Made by a program: the position numbers and the translations under genes
Assembly: GCA_035295225.1 (NCBI GenBank)
Contig: DATGJI010000033.1
Location: forward strand, 1-33,521
DNA length: 33,521 nucleotides
Direction of reading: 5' to 3'
Source: Candidatus Eremiobacteraceae bacterium
GTDB taxonomy: Bacteria; Vulcanimicrobiota; Vulcanimicrobiia; Eremiobacterales; Eremiobacteraceae
Notes under the pieces: generated by a model
Told to the model about the DNA's origin: nothing
The model's input: only the letters and a program-made list of their open reading frames with translations
The model's database searches: none
Shown: one piece after another, positions 1 through 9,235 of the stretch
How the letters are laid out: every line of letters begins with the position of its first letter
How positions within the stretch are numbered: position 1 is the first letter of the stretch

Positions 1-186
1 GTAAAGGCGCGCCCCACATCCGCCGGCGCGCCGTAAAGGCGCGCCCCACATCCGCCGGCGCGCCGTAAAGGCGCGCCCCACATCCGCCGGCGCGCCGTAA
101 AGGCGCGCCCCACATCCGCCGGCGCGCCCTAAAGGCGTGCCCCACATCCAACGGCGCGCCCTAAAGGCGCGCCCTACATCGGCCGG
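1..186. repeat. Tandem array of 32-bp palindromic units
   Basis: Four identical 32-bp units lie at 1-32, 33-64, 65-96 and 97-128. A diverged fifth unit (129-160) and a partial sixth (161-186) follow. At each unit junction two GGCGCGCC arms flank a five-base GTAAA (or CTAAA) loop, so every junction can fold as an 8-bp hairpin. The array begins mid-unit at the window edge and probably extends upstream. It has no spacers, so it is not CRISPR. The same layout occurs once more at 11361-11414, which suggests a dispersed REP-like element that has been tandemly amplified here. Confidence 0.9.
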
Positions 187-201
187 CTAGCGGTCCCGCT
201 T

Positions 202-231
202 TTGACACTGCTTGACGGGCTAGTGTATAGT
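202..231 (+). promoter_or_regulatory. Sigma-70-type promoter upstream of topA
   Basis: A perfect -35 hexamer TTGACA (202-207) and a -10 hexamer TATAGT (226-231) are separated by 18 bp. It lies 60 bp before the topA start and just after the palindromic repeat array. It is likely to transcribe topA and the genes behind it. Confidence 0.75.
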
Positions 232-290
232 AGGGGGCGTTTGAAAGGCGCCGCTCGGTTGTCCCGCTCGGCGCTCCCGGAAAGGCCTCA

Positions 291-2456
291 TTGTCCAAGT
301 CGCTCATCATCGTCGAATCGCCGGCTAAAGCCAGAACTCTCAAGAAATTTCTCGGTGGCCGCTACCAGGTGCTTCCATCTGTCGGTCACGTCCGCGACCT
401 CCCGAAGAGCCGCCTCGGCGTCGATGTCGACAACCAGTTCGCACCTTCGTATATCACGATCAAGGGCAAAGGCCCGGTGATCAAAGAGCTGCGTTCGGCG
501 GTCAAAAAAGCCAAGCATGTCTATCTCGCGCCCGACCCCGATCGAGAAGGCGAAGCGATAGCCTGGCATCTCGCCGAGCTGCTCAAACTCCCCGATCCCC
601 TGCGCATCGAGCTTCATGAGATAACGAAGAAAGCCGTCGACGAAGCGCTGAAACATCCGCGCAAGATCGATCGCGACCGCGTGGATGCACAACAGGCGCG
701 GCGCGTCCTCGACCGGTTGGTCGGCTATAAGATTTCGCCATTGCTCTGGACGAAGATCCGCGGCGGGCTCTCCGCCGGCCGCGTGCAGTCGGTCGCCTTG
801 AGGATGATCGTCGAGCGCGAGCGCGAGATCGCCGCTTTTCAACGCCATGGATATTGGACGATCGGAGCCCGGCTTTGGCCGCACGGCCACCACGACGCCG
901 CGCATACGCTGATGGCCGATCTCGTTTCCGTCGACGGCGAGCGCACCGACCTCAAAGGTGAGACTGCCCTTGCGGTGGGTGCGAAGAGCACCTATACGAC
1001 TGACGAGGCCGGCGCGAAGGCGCTCGAAAAACGGTTAGGCGCATCGACCTTTGTCGTGACGAGCGTCAAACAGTCCGAACGCCGCGACAATCCCAAGGCG
1101 CCGTTCACCACGAGCACGATGCAGCAAGAAGCATCGCGCCGCCTGAAGATGCGCGTTCGCAAGGCGATGCAGATCGCACAAGGTCTGTACGAAGGCGTCG
1201 ACATCGGCGCCGACGGCACGACCGGCCTCATCACGTATATGCGAACCGACTCGACGCGCGTGTCCGCCGAGGCTCAGGCGGCGGCGCGAGACTTCATCGT
1301 CACGTCATTCGGCGACGAATTCCACGGCGGCAGGCAGTACAAGATCTCCGAAGACGCGCAGGACGCCCACGAGGCCATCCGGCCCACCGACGTCCGGCGC
1401 ACGCCTGAGAGCATGAAACAGTATCTCGATGCTCCGCAGCTCAAGCTCTACCGGCTGATCTGGGAGCGATTTGTCGCAAGCCAGATGTCGCCGGCTGTGT
1501 ACGACCAGACCACCGTCGAAGTCGAAGCGGGCGGCTGCCTCCTGCGCGCGACGGGGAGCGTGTTGAAGTTCGCGGGATATACGAAGCTGTACGAAGACGT
1601 TCGCGATGAAGACGCGGACGAAGACGACGATCGGCGCAAGCACTTGCCGCCGGTCGAAGAAGGCCGCACGATGGATCTACGTGCGGTCGTGCCGGAATCC
1701 CACGAGACGCAGCCGCCGCCGCGCTTCACTGAAGCCAGCCTCGTGAAGACGCTGGAAGAAAAGGGCATCGGCCGGCCGAGCACCTACGCCACGATCGTCG
1801 AGACGATCCAGGCGCGCGGTTATGCGCGTCTGCTCGAGCGGAGATTCCATCCCGAAGAGATCGGCTATAAAGTCGTCGACTTCATCACCGCGTGGTTTCC
1901 GCAGATCGTCAACGAGACGTTCACCTCCGAGCTCGAAGCCAAGCTCGATCGCGTCGAGGACGCACACGTGGAATGGCCTTCCGTGCTCGGCGAGTTTTGG
2001 GTGCCGTTCTCCGGTCAACTCGATCGAGCCGAAGAAGCGGAGCGCGTCGAGCTCGAAGAGGAGCAGACGGATGAGCTCTGCCCCACGTGCGGCAGACCGA
2101 TGAAGTTCAAGATGAGCCGGTTCGGAAAGTTCTTGGGCTGCTCCGGCTATCCGGAATGTCAGACCACGAAGCAGATCATCATAGATACCGGCTCGGTCTG
2201 TCCGCGCGACGGCGGCAGAATCGTCGAGAAGCGCGGGCGCAAGAGCGGCAAGGTGTTCTACGGCTGCGAGAATTTCAACACGCCAGCGAAGTGCGACTTC
2301 GTCCTCTGGGATCCGCCGATCAAGGGCGCGGCCTGCGCGCAGTGCGGCGCGATGCTCGTGCGCAAGAACAGCCGCAAAGCAACCCGGGTCGTGTGCAGCG
2401 CATCTGCGGATCACGAGACCGGCTTCGTCGAACCACCCGAACAGCAGTCGGCCTAA
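291..2456 (+). CDS. topA: DNA topoisomerase I (type IA)
   Basis: TopA relaxes negatively supercoiled DNA by single-strand passage through a 5'-phosphotyrosine intermediate. The 721-residue product has an N-terminal TOPRIM domain (Glu9, and DPDRE at 82-86), the VGHVRDLP motif (31-38), and the active-site tyrosine Tyr316 in [10 protein letters not shown]. Cysteine-rich zinc-ribbon modules follow near the C-terminus, the first with CPTCG from Cys597, then two more Cys clusters. The start is TTG at 291, chosen because [14 protein letters not shown] is the usual family N-terminus and a GGAAAGG ribosome site lies at 279-285. trmFO begins immediately after its stop codon. A consensus promoter precedes it. 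Confidence 0.97.
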   Translation: MSKSLIIVESPAKARTLKKFLGGRYQVLPSVGHVRDLPKSRLGVDVDNQFAPSYITIKGKGPVIKELRSAVKKAKHVYLAPDPDREGEAIAWHLAELLKLPDPLRIELHEITKKAVDEALKHPRKIDRDRVDAQQARRVLDRLVGYKISPLLWTKIRGGLSAGRVQSVALRMIVEREREIAAFQRHGYWTIGARLWPHGHHDAAHTLMADLVSVDGERTDLKGETALAVGAKSTYTTDEAGAKALEKRLGASTFVVTSVKQSERRDNPKAPFTTSTMQQEASRRLKMRVRKAMQIAQGLYEGVDIGADGTTGLITYMRTDSTRVSAEAQAAARDFIVTSFGDEFHGGRQYKISEDAQDAHEAIRPTDVRRTPESMKQYLDAPQLKLYRLIWERFVASQMSPAVYDQTTVEVEAGGCLLRATGSVLKFAGYTKLYEDVRDEDADEDDDRRKHLPPVEEGRTMDLRAVVPESHETQPPPRFTEASLVKTLEEKGIGRPSTYATIVETIQARGYARLLERRFHPEEIGYKVVDFITAWFPQIVNETFTSELEAKLDRVEDAHVEWPSVLGEFWVPFSGQLDRAEEAERVELEEEQTDELCPTCGRPMKFKMSRFGKFLGCSGYPECQTTKQIIIDTGSVCPRDGGRIVEKRGRKSGKVFYGCENFNTPAKCDFVLWDPPIKGAACAQCGAMLVRKNSRKATRVVCSASADHETGFVEPPEQQSA

Positions 2457-3839
2457 GTGCCGCGCCTGAAGATCGTCGGCGGCGGCCTCGCAGGCAGCGA
2501 AGCGGCCTGGCAAGCTGCACTGCTGGGCATGCCGGTCACGCTCTACGAGATGCGACCCACGAAACAGACCGGCGCGCATCGCACGGGCGGTCTTGCCGAG
2601 CTCGTCTGTTCGAATAGCCTTCGCGCCGCGGCGGTAGAAAACGCCGTCGGGCTGCTGAAGGAAGAGATGGCCGCATTCGGCTCGCTGATCGTGGAGGCCG
2701 CGCGCGCGTCGGCCGTGCCCGCCGGCGGCGCACTTGCCGTGGATCGTGACGCGTTCTCGAAGTACGTCGAAGGACGTCTCGCGGCTCATCCGCTCATCGA
2801 TATCCGCCGGGAAGAAGTCGCGTCGATTGAACCGGATGAAGTCACGCTGATCGCGTGCGGTCCGCTCGCTTCGGAGTCGCTCGCCGCGTCGCTCGCGACG
2901 TTGTGCGGCACGTCGCAGCTGCACTACTATGACGCCGCTTCGCCGATCGTCTCGGCGGAGTCCATCGATTACTCGAAGACGTATGAAGCGAGCCGGTACG
3001 GCAAAGGCGGGAGCGCGGACTATCTCAACATCCCGCTCGATCGCGAGCAGTACGTGACGCTCGTGCGCGATCTCGTGGACGGCGAGAAACACGAGCCGCA
3101 CGGGTTTGAGGCGGACGCCACGGCCGGAAAAGTGCCGTTCTTCGAAGCGTGCCTTCCTGTCGAAGAGATGGCGCGCCGCGGCGTAGACACCTTGCGCTTC
3201 GGGCCGCTGAAGCCCGTGGGGCTGGACGATCCGCACACCGGACGGCGCCCTTACGCCGTCGTGCAGCTGAGGCGCGAGAACGCGGCGGGCACGGCGTACA
3301 ACCTCGTTGGTTTTCAGACGCGGCTCACCTGGCCGGCGCAAAAGGCAGCTTTCGCAAAGCTGCCGGGCTTGGAGAACGCGGAGTGGCTTCGTCTGGGCGT
3401 CATGCATCGCAACACGTTCGTCGACGCACCGCGCGTCCTTGGGCCGCAGCTCTCTCTCGTGCGCGCTCCGAACATTTTTCTGGCCGGCCAAGTCACCGGT
3501 TGTGAGGGGTACGTCGAAGCGGCCGCGACCGGCATCGTAGCCGCGGTGAACGCGGTCCGACGATTGCGCGGCGGTGAATCGGTTTTTGCTCCGCCGCCGC
3601 AGACCGCGCACGGCGCTCTGCTCGCCTATCTTCGCGATACGACATCGCACGATTTCCAACCGCAAAACGTGACGTTTGCGTACATCGCGGCGCTCGAAAC
3701 GCCGATCCGCGATCGAAGGGAGCGCCGCAAAGCGCTCGCCGAGCGCGCACTCGGCATCGTCCGCGGCATGGCGGACGAGTTGGCGTCCGAACGCGCGAAC
3801 GTTGCCGGCGCGGTCGCGCAAGTGACGCCGGCGCGGTAG
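2457..3839 (+). CDS. trmFO: Methylenetetrahydrofolate-tRNA-(uracil-5-)-methyltransferase
   Basis: This flavoprotein makes m5U54 in the T-loop of tRNAs, using methylenetetrahydrofolate as carbon donor. The 460-residue sequence has the N-terminal FAD dinucleotide-binding motif GGGLAGSEAAW, the LVCSNSLR motif with Cys51 (equivalent to Cys53 of the Bacillus enzyme), and a second conserved cysteine, Cys232, in FFEACLPVEEMA. The GTG start directly abuts the topA stop, so the two are probably translated from one mRNA. topA-trmFO adjacency is also known in Firmicutes, where xerC and the hslVU (clpQY) genes follow. Here xerC is absent and hslV comes next. Confidence 0.96.
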   Translation: MPRLKIVGGGLAGSEAAWQAALLGMPVTLYEMRPTKQTGAHRTGGLAELVCSNSLRAAAVENAVGLLKEEMAAFGSLIVEAARASAVPAGGALAVDRDAFSKYVEGRLAAHPLIDIRREEVASIEPDEVTLIACGPLASESLAASLATLCGTSQLHYYDAASPIVSAESIDYSKTYEASRYGKGGSADYLNIPLDREQYVTLVRDLVDGEKHEPHGFEADATAGKVPFFEACLPVEEMARRGVDTLRFGPLKPVGLDDPHTGRRPYAVVQLRRENAAGTAYNLVGFQTRLTWPAQKAAFAKLPGLENAEWLRLGVMHRNTFVDAPRVLGPQLSLVRAPNIFLAGQVTGCEGYVEAAATGIVAAVNAVRRLRGGESVFAPPPQTAHGALLAYLRDTTSHDFQPQNVTFAYIAALETPIRDRRERRKALAERALGIVRGMADELASERANVAGAVAQVTPAR

Positions 3840-3875
3840 GGCAAGCGACGCCCGCTCGATAACCGGAACAGCGAC

Positions 3876-4403
3876 ATGAATCATTCGACGACGATTTGCG
3901 CGGTGCGCCGCGACGGCCGGCTCGCGATAGCGGGCGACGGTCAAGTCACATTCGGCGCGACCGTGATGAAGCATAAGGCGCGCAAAGTGCGGCGGCTTGG
4001 CGACGGCAAGGTCCTCGCCGGTTTCGCCGGATCCGCGGCGGACGGCATCACGCTGCTCGAGAAATTTGAAGGCAAGCTGTCGGAGTACCGCGGGAATATC
4101 TCGCGCGCTGCGGTCGAACTTGCAAAGGATTGGCGGACGGACCGTTTTTTGCGTCGGCTCGAAGCGCTCCTGATCGTGGGCGATACCGAGCACCTCTACG
4201 TGCTGTCCGGCACCGGCGATGTCGTGGAGCCGGACGACGACGTCGCGGCGATCGGCAGCGGCGGCCCCTACGCGCAGGCCGCGGCGCAAGCGCTCGTGCG
4301 CAACACGAAGCTCGGCGCGGAAGAGATCGTGCGCGAGGCGCTCGCGATCGCCGCGAAGATCTGCATCTACACGAACACCGATATCTCCGTCGAAACATTG
4401 TGA
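3876..4403 (+). CDS. hslV: ATP-dependent protease subunit HslV (ClpQ)
   Basis: HslV is the proteolytic subunit of the two-component HslUV protease, an N-terminal nucleophile hydrolase that forms stacked hexameric rings in the cytoplasm. The 175-residue sequence matches the family end to end, including [32 protein letters not shown] and [13 protein letters not shown]. The conserved TTI motif starts at Thr5, not Thr2, so a four-residue MNHS leader must be removed to expose the catalytic threonine. No closer start codon exists. It follows trmFO by 36 bp with only a weak ribosome site. Its partner hslU is not adjacent but lies 7 kb downstream, which is unusual. Confidence 0.96.
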   Translation: MNHSTTICAVRRDGRLAIAGDGQVTFGATVMKHKARKVRRLGDGKVLAGFAGSAADGITLLEKFEGKLSEYRGNISRAAVELAKDWRTDRFLRRLEALLIVGDTEHLYVLSGTGDVVEPDDDVAAIGSGGPYAQAAAQALVRNTKLGAEEIVREALAIAAKICIYTNTDISVETL

Positions 4404-4417
4404 AGCGCGACGGCGCA

Positions 4418-4942
4418 ATGGCCGTCAATCCGCCGCTGCAGACCGCGCGTCTCGACCTCGAGCCGCTTGTGCGCGGCCACGCGCGGGCCTACTTCGACGG
4501 CATGCGCGACCCGGCGATGTACACCTACTATGCGGGCGAGCCGTTGCTCTCGATCGAGGCTGCCGGCGAGCGGATCGCTCGCTGGGAATCACGGCGCTCA
4601 CCGGACGGCAGCGCGCTCTGGCTGAATTGGATGGCGCGCATCCGCGGCGGAGCGTACATCGGTTGGTTCCAGGCCACCGTCACCGGCACGCAAGCGTTGA
4701 TCGGCTACGATGTCTTCGTGCCGCATCAACGCCGAGGATTCGGCCGCGAAGGTACCGCCGCGATGTTTGAATACCTGACCGGAGCGCTCCGCGTCGAACG
4801 CATTGATGCGACCGTCGACACTGAAAATATCGCGTCGATCAAACTGCTCGAATCAGTTGGATTTTCTAAGGTCGAAGAACGCGCAAGCGACGACCTCCCC
4901 GGCCGCCGCGACTTTCTTTACCGCGTGAGCGTAGGTCCGTGA
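4418..4942 (+). CDS. GNAT family N-acetyltransferase (RimJ/RimL-like)
   Basis: This is a 174-residue cytoplasmic protein of the GCN5-related acetyltransferase fold. It opens with the family pattern LQTARLDLEPL. It carries the acetyl-CoA pyrophosphate loop QRRGFGREGTAAM and ends with the typical DTENIASIKLLESVGF region seen in RimL-type enzymes. The acyl acceptor cannot be told from sequence. The ATG at 4418 fits family alignments. An upstream in-frame GTG at 4400 overlaps the hslV stop as GTGA and would add six residues with translational coupling. It converges with the minus-strand gene at 4964. Confidence 0.85.
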   Translation: MAVNPPLQTARLDLEPLVRGHARAYFDGMRDPAMYTYYAGEPLLSIEAAGERIARWESRRSPDGSALWLNWMARIRGGAYIGWFQATVTGTQALIGYDVFVPHQRRGFGREGTAAMFEYLTGALRVERIDATVDTENIASIKLLESVGFSKVEERASDDLPGRRDFLYRVSVGP

Positions 4943-4963
4943 GGACCTCGTAGCAGCTCCACC

Positions 4964-5434
4964 CTATTGCCGGCAACGGGCCGCGAGCGCCCGAGCGAGG
5001 GTCTTGAGGAGCTCACGAGCACTCGACTTCGCCACCTTGCGCCCTGCAACGGCGTCGAGCGCATCTCCGACGATTCCGAACGGCGGATCATAGCTTCCCT
5101 CGAGCACGAGTGTGCACGTTTCGGGGCGCTCATCACGTTCGATGCCCAGAAGGCCCAACAGTTGCGGGAACGGGCCACCGCCGACAGGCGTCAAGTGGAC
5201 CGCGGTAAATTTTGACCCCTCGTCCTGACCCTGTATCGGCACGAAGTGCGCATTGACGTCCTTTGACAGTGCGAGCCCGCCGGGCAGTCCGACTTCTTCA
5301 AGCGGAAGCGTCAGCCTAATGACGCCGGGCGCGCCACCGATGCTTGCCGTGAGATCGTCTAGGCTCGGGACGAGATACTTTGCCGCCCGGTCGTATGCGC
5401 ACCGAACTGTCAATTTCTCGTGGATCATCACCAT
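4964..5434 (-). CDS. SRPBCC-like hypothetical protein
   Basis: This 156-residue cytoplasmic protein has no transmembrane segment. Its N-terminus (IHEKLTVRCAYDRAAKYL) and its C-terminal pattern, a GSYDPPFGIVGDALDAVAGRKVA stretch followed by a long helix, resemble START/SRPBCC ligand-binding proteins. This is a fold-level guess and no ligand is implied. The start is placed at the ATG at 5434, which has a GGAGCGG ribosome site just upstream. An in-frame TTG at 5470 would add 12 residues of doubtful value. It is divergent from the metal ATPase at 5600, and the 165 bp between them must hold both promoters, though I see no clear hexamers. Confidence 0.6.
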   Translation of the reverse strand: MVMIHEKLTVRCAYDRAAKYLVPSLDDLTASIGGAPGVIRLTLPLEEVGLPGGLALSKDVNAHFVPIQGQDEGSKFTAVHLTPVGGGPFPQLLGLLGIERDERPETCTLVLEGSYDPPFGIVGDALDAVAGRKVAKSSARELLKTLARALAARCRQ

Positions 5435-5599
5435 GTTCAATCCGCTCCGAGGCGACGCGATCAAGATCAATATACCGTTTGGTAAGCCGCACTTCTACGA
5501 AAGCGATGTGAAGAACTCAAGAAGGCTGAGCGGCGCGGCATCGCGGCCCGATTTCGAAGATGGCGGTGCTTTATCTCGGGGGCGAGAAGAGACTGATCC

Positions 5600-7492
5600 A
5601 TGCTCGAACAAACCGCTCCGGCTCGCGGAGCACAACGGCTTTGGTCCTGGCCCTCGCTTCCGCGCGACACCTATATCGCCGCGATAGCGCTCGTCGGAAT
5701 CGTCGTCAACCTGTTCTTGCAGTACGGCGGCCTGCAACGGCCAGCGTTCGCTGCGTATCCGCTTTACATCGTCTTGGTGGTCGGCGGAATTCCACTCGTC
5801 TTCGATCTGGCGCGAAAGCTATGGGCGCGCGAGTTCGGCTCAGATCTGTTGGCCGGCATCTCGATCGCAACTGCGGCGGCCCTGCATGAATTTCTCGTCG
5901 CGGCCATCGTGATACTCATGCTGTCGGGCGGCTCCGCCTTAGAGCAATTCGCCACTCGGCGTGCTTCTTCGATTCTTCGGGCATTGTCGCAACGCATGCC
6001 CAGCGTCGCCCACCGAACGAAGGCTACCGGGGTTGTGGACATCGCGCTCGACGATATCGTCGTGGGCGATACGCTCGTCGTATTTCCGCACGAACTATGC
6101 CCCGTCGACGGCGTCGTCACAACCGGCGAAGGCTGGATGGATGAATCCTACCTTTCGGGCGAGCCGTTTCAGATGCCGAAAGTGGCGGGAACGGATGTGA
6201 TCTCGGGATCGATCAATGGCGATATGGCGTTGACCATCCGCGCCACGAAGCTGCCCATCGATTCCCGATACGCACGAATCATGAGCGTCATGCGGGAGGC
6301 GGAAGGTCGCCGCCCTAGGTTGAGAAGGTTAGGGGATACACTTGGCGCCTGGTACACACCTATGGCGATTGGAATCGCTTTAGCGGGTTGGCTCGCGAGC
6401 GGAGACGCTCAGCGATTTCTATCGGTCATCGTGATCGCGACACCATGCCCTCTGCTGATCGGCATACCCGTGGCGATCATCGGCGCCATCTCGCTCGCCG
6501 CCCGGCACGGGATCATCATAAAGAATCCAGCGATGCTCGAGCGGATCGACAGTTGCCGCACAGTGATCTTCGATAAGACGGGTACGCTGACATACGGAAA
6601 GCCGTCGCTCTCGGAGGTCGCATGTGCTCCCGGCTTCAACCGCGCCCAGGTTATTGCGGCTGCGGCATCGCTCGAACAATTCTCAAAGCATCCCCTCGCA
6701 TCGGCTATACGAGAGGCTGCGGACAGGGATCATTTGGCTGTACAACCGGTCTCGCGTATCAGTGAAGAAGCCGGTGTTGGATTGCGAGGCATGGTCGGCG
6801 AACATACGGTGGATATCACCGGGCGTCAGGCCGCATTGCGGAGTGGGCGCTTGACGCCCGATATGCTTCCCGTGGCCGAGGCCGGCCTCGAATCCATCGT
6901 GTTCATCGATTCAACGTATGCCGCCGTGCTTCGATTTCGTGACGAGCCTCGTCAAGAGAGCAGCTCGTTTATCGGACATCTCTCGCCTCGCCACCGAGTC
7001 GAGCGGGTGATGATTCTATCCGGAGATCGCGAATCTGAGGTGAGGCGCCTGGCGAAACGCGTAGGCATTGAAGATATCTATGCCGGACGGTCGCCTGAAG
7101 AGAAAGTGGCTATCGTCGCTGATCAGACGACCAAGGCGCCCACGCTGTTCATCGGCGATGGTATAAACGACGCTCCCGCGATGCAGGCCGCGACGGTCGG
7201 ACTCGCGTTTGGCCAGGCCAGTGAGATCACGTCGGAGGCCGCCGACGCCGTCATAGTCGAGCCGATGTTGGGGAAAGTTGACGAGCTGATTCATATCGGC
7301 AGGCGGATGCGCACGATCGCACTTCAAAGCGCCGTGGGCGGCATGGCCTTAAGCGTGATCGGCATGTCCGCTGCGGTTGCGGGCCATCTGCCGCCAATCG
7401 CCGGTGCGATCGCACAAGAAGTAATCGACGTGGCGGCGGTGCTGAACGCGCTTCGCGTCGCGTTTCCATTCGAGAAGTTGACCGACTACTAG
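5600..7492 (+). CDS. P1B-type heavy-metal-translocating P-type ATPase
   Basis: This ATP-driven metal cation pump of the inner membrane has 630 residues. Several N-terminal membrane helices come before residue 115. The actuator loop has SGE at 186-188. The metal-binding helix has Thr-Pro-Cys at 281-283, followed by PLLIGIP. The phosphorylation motif DKTGT has Asp325, His364 lies in the SKHPLAS motif, and GDGIND is at 519-524. There is no N-terminal HMA or Cys-rich metal-binding domain. The TPC motif replaces CPC of copper/zinc pumps and SPC of P1B-4 pumps, so the substrate is uncertain. A purine-rich GAGAAGAGA sequence upstream may be the ribosome site. It converges with pntB across a hairpin. 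Confidence 0.92.
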   Translation: MLEQTAPARGAQRLWSWPSLPRDTYIAAIALVGIVVNLFLQYGGLQRPAFAAYPLYIVLVVGGIPLVFDLARKLWAREFGSDLLAGISIATAAALHEFLVAAIVILMLSGGSALEQFATRRASSILRALSQRMPSVAHRTKATGVVDIALDDIVVGDTLVVFPHELCPVDGVVTTGEGWMDESYLSGEPFQMPKVAGTDVISGSINGDMALTIRATKLPIDSRYARIMSVMREAEGRRPRLRRLGDTLGAWYTPMAIGIALAGWLASGDAQRFLSVIVIATPCPLLIGIPVAIIGAISLAARHGIIIKNPAMLERIDSCRTVIFDKTGTLTYGKPSLSEVACAPGFNRAQVIAAAASLEQFSKHPLASAIREAADRDHLAVQPVSRISEEAGVGLRGMVGEHTVDITGRQAALRSGRLTPDMLPVAEAGLESIVFIDSTYAAVLRFRDEPRQESSSFIGHLSPRHRVERVMILSGDRESEVRRLAKRVGIEDIYAGRSPEEKVAIVADQTTKAPTLFIGDGINDAPAMQAATVGLAFGQASEITSEAADAVIVEPMLGKVDELIHIGRRMRTIALQSAVGGMALSVIGMSAAVAGHLPPIAGAIAQEVIDVAAVLNALRVAFPFEKLTDY

Positions 7493-7511
7493 GGCGTGCC
7501 TGCGAAGACAA

Positions 7512-7534
7512 TAGGGCAAGCGGTGCTTGCCCTA
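7512..7534. terminator. Hairpin between convergent genes
   Basis: A perfect 10-bp stem (7512-7521 with 7525-7534) and a three-base loop separate the P-type ATPase stop from the pntB stop. There is no T-tract. Its symmetry means it could stop or stabilise transcripts from both sides. The TAGGGC outer arm resembles that of the palindromic repeat at 11361. Confidence 0.55.
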
Positions 7535-7541
7535 GTACGGA

Positions 7542-8939
7542 TCATGCCGTGGGGACCGCCGCCGCTAGCGCGCTCACGGTTGCCTTCGCGTCGCCGAAGA
7601 GCATCATCGTCTTCGGATTCTCGTACAACGGGTTATCGATGCCGGCAAAGCCCGGGTTCATCGACCGCTTGAGCACGACGACATGCTGCGCTTTGTCCAC
7701 GTCGAGGATCGGCATGCCGTAGATCGGGCTTGACGGCACGTTGCGCGCCGCCGGGTTCGTGACGTCGTTCGCGCCGATGATCAGCGCCACATCGGCCTGC
7801 TCGAACTGCGGGTTGATCTCGTCCATCTCGTGGAGTTGGGAATACGGCACGTTCGCCTCGGCGAGCAGCACGTTCATGTGCCCGGGCATGCGGCCTGCAA
7901 CGGGATGGATCGCGAACTTGACGTCGACGCCGCGCTTCTCAAGATTGGCTGAGAGTTCTCGCACCGCGTGCTGCGCTTGCGCGACCGCCATGCCGTAACC
8001 GGGCGCGATGATGACGCTGCGCGAGTATGCGAGCAACGTAGCCACGTCTTCGGTAGACGCCGTGCGAACCGTACCGCCGCTAGCAGCTGCTGCCGGCCCG
8101 CCGGCAGCGCTCTGCACGGAACCGAACGCGCCGAATAGCACGTTGGTGATTGACCGATTCATCGCTTTGGCCATGAGCATGGTGAGCAGCGTTCCGGATG
8201 CGCCGACGAGCGTGCCGCTGATGATGAGCACTGTGTTGGAAAGGACGAAGCCCGTGACCGCGACCGCGACGCCCGTGAACGAGTTGAGCAGCGAGATCAC
8301 GACCGGCATATCCGCACCGCCGATCGGCAGCACGGCAAGAATTCCGAGAAGTGCGGCGGCGCAGACCAATCCGATGAACGCGCGCGGATCGAGATTGCCG
8401 AGCGAGAGATAGACGGCAAGAGCGACGACCGAAAGCCCGATGAGCCCGTTCACGACTTGTTGGCCCGGATACGTCAGCGGGCGGCCGGGCATCAGCTCTT
8501 GCAGCTTCGCGAATGCGATGAGGCTGCCGGCAAACGAGATCGCGCCGATGATGACGCTGAGCACGATCGGCACGAGATCTGTGGCGGCCGCGGTGCCGAT
8601 ACCGTAGATTTTAAGGAATTCGCCCGACGCCACGAGCGCCGCCGCGCCGCCGCCCGCACCGTTGAACAGCGCGACCATCTGCGGCATCGCCGTCATCTTG
8701 ACCGCGCGCGCCGAGACGAATCCGATGAGGGCGCCGACGACGCCGCAGACGACGATGATCGGCCAGGTCACTATGTGCTTATCGAAACACGTTGCGGCAA
8801 CGGCGATGACCATGCCGATCGCCGCAAGCGTATTACCCGTGCGCGCGTTGGCCGGCGAGCTCAAGAACTTGAGCCCGAGGATGAAGAGGATGCCTGTCAG
8901 GAGGTACGCGAGCGCGAGACCGGTGTCGAGTCCCGACAT
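7542..8939 (-). CDS. pntB: NAD(P) transhydrogenase subunit beta
   Basis: PntB carries membrane helices plus the NADP(H)-binding domain of the proton-translocating nicotinamide nucleotide transhydrogenase, which uses the proton gradient to reduce NADP+ with NADH. The 465-residue protein has about nine hydrophobic segments in residues 1-265, then the dIII Rossmann domain with IIAPGYGMAVAQAQHAV, GRMPGHMNVLLAEANVPY, GANDVTNPAAR and KRSMNPGFAGIDNPLY. The ATG at 8939 overlaps the pntAb stop by one base (TGATG). An in-frame extension further upstream runs through pntAb and is not coding. It is last in the pntAa-pntAb-pntB operon. Confidence 0.96.
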   Translation of the reverse strand: MSGLDTGLALAYLLTGILFILGLKFLSSPANARTGNTLAAIGMVIAVAATCFDKHIVTWPIIVVCGVVGALIGFVSARAVKMTAMPQMVALFNGAGGGAAALVASGEFLKIYGIGTAAATDLVPIVLSVIIGAISFAGSLIAFAKLQELMPGRPLTYPGQQVVNGLIGLSVVALAVYLSLGNLDPRAFIGLVCAAALLGILAVLPIGGADMPVVISLLNSFTGVAVAVTGFVLSNTVLIISGTLVGASGTLLTMLMAKAMNRSITNVLFGAFGSVQSAAGGPAAAASGGTVRTASTEDVATLLAYSRSVIIAPGYGMAVAQAQHAVRELSANLEKRGVDVKFAIHPVAGRMPGHMNVLLAEANVPYSQLHEMDEINPQFEQADVALIIGANDVTNPAARNVPSSPIYGMPILDVDKAQHVVVLKRSMNPGFAGIDNPLYENPKTMMLFGDAKATVSALAAAVPTA

Positions 8940-9235
8940 CACTTCGACTCCGGCTTGGATTTGAACATCTGGAGCATGCGTCCGGTGACTGCGAAGCCGC
9001 CGACGACGTTGATGGCCGCCAGCACCATGGCGGCGGCGCCGATGACGCTTCCCGTGGTTCCGCCGATGGCCGCGCCCGCGACGAGCATCGCACCGACGAC
9101 CACAATGCCGTGAATTGCGTTCGTCGCCGACATGAGCGGCGTGTGCAGCATGGACGGCACTTTCGAGATGACTTCGAAACCGACGAAGACCGAGAGCACG
9201 AATACCGTGAGTTCGACCAGGATGGTTTCGGTCAT
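8939..9235 (-). CDS. pntAb: NAD(P) transhydrogenase subunit alpha part 2
   Basis: This small 98-residue membrane subunit has three hydrophobic helices and corresponds to the C-terminal membrane part of fused PntA. The split alpha subunit is the arrangement known from Rhodospirillum-type enzymes. The sequence FEVISKVPSMLHTPLMSATNAIHGIVV, read in two pieces (FEVISKVPSMLHTPLM, then SATNAIHGIVV), is the hallmark of this subunit. Its ATG overlaps the pntAa stop as ATGA and its own stop overlaps the pntB start, so all three subunits are coupled. Confidence 0.95.
   Translation of the reverse strand: MTETILVELTVFVLSVFVGFEVISKVPSMLHTPLMSATNAIHGIVVVGAMLVAGAAIGGTTGSVIGAAAMVLAAINVVGGFAVTGRMLQMFKSKPESK

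Noticed and set aside
1-186. CRISPR array
   Set aside because: The 32-bp units are directly tandem with no unique spacers, and no cas genes are in the window.
1677-4418. A 913-residue open frame on the minus strand across topA, trmFO and hslV
   Set aside because: It is the mirror of three well-identified genes. Its composition is Arg/Ala-rich with no recognisable domain, as expected for an antisense frame in high-GC DNA.
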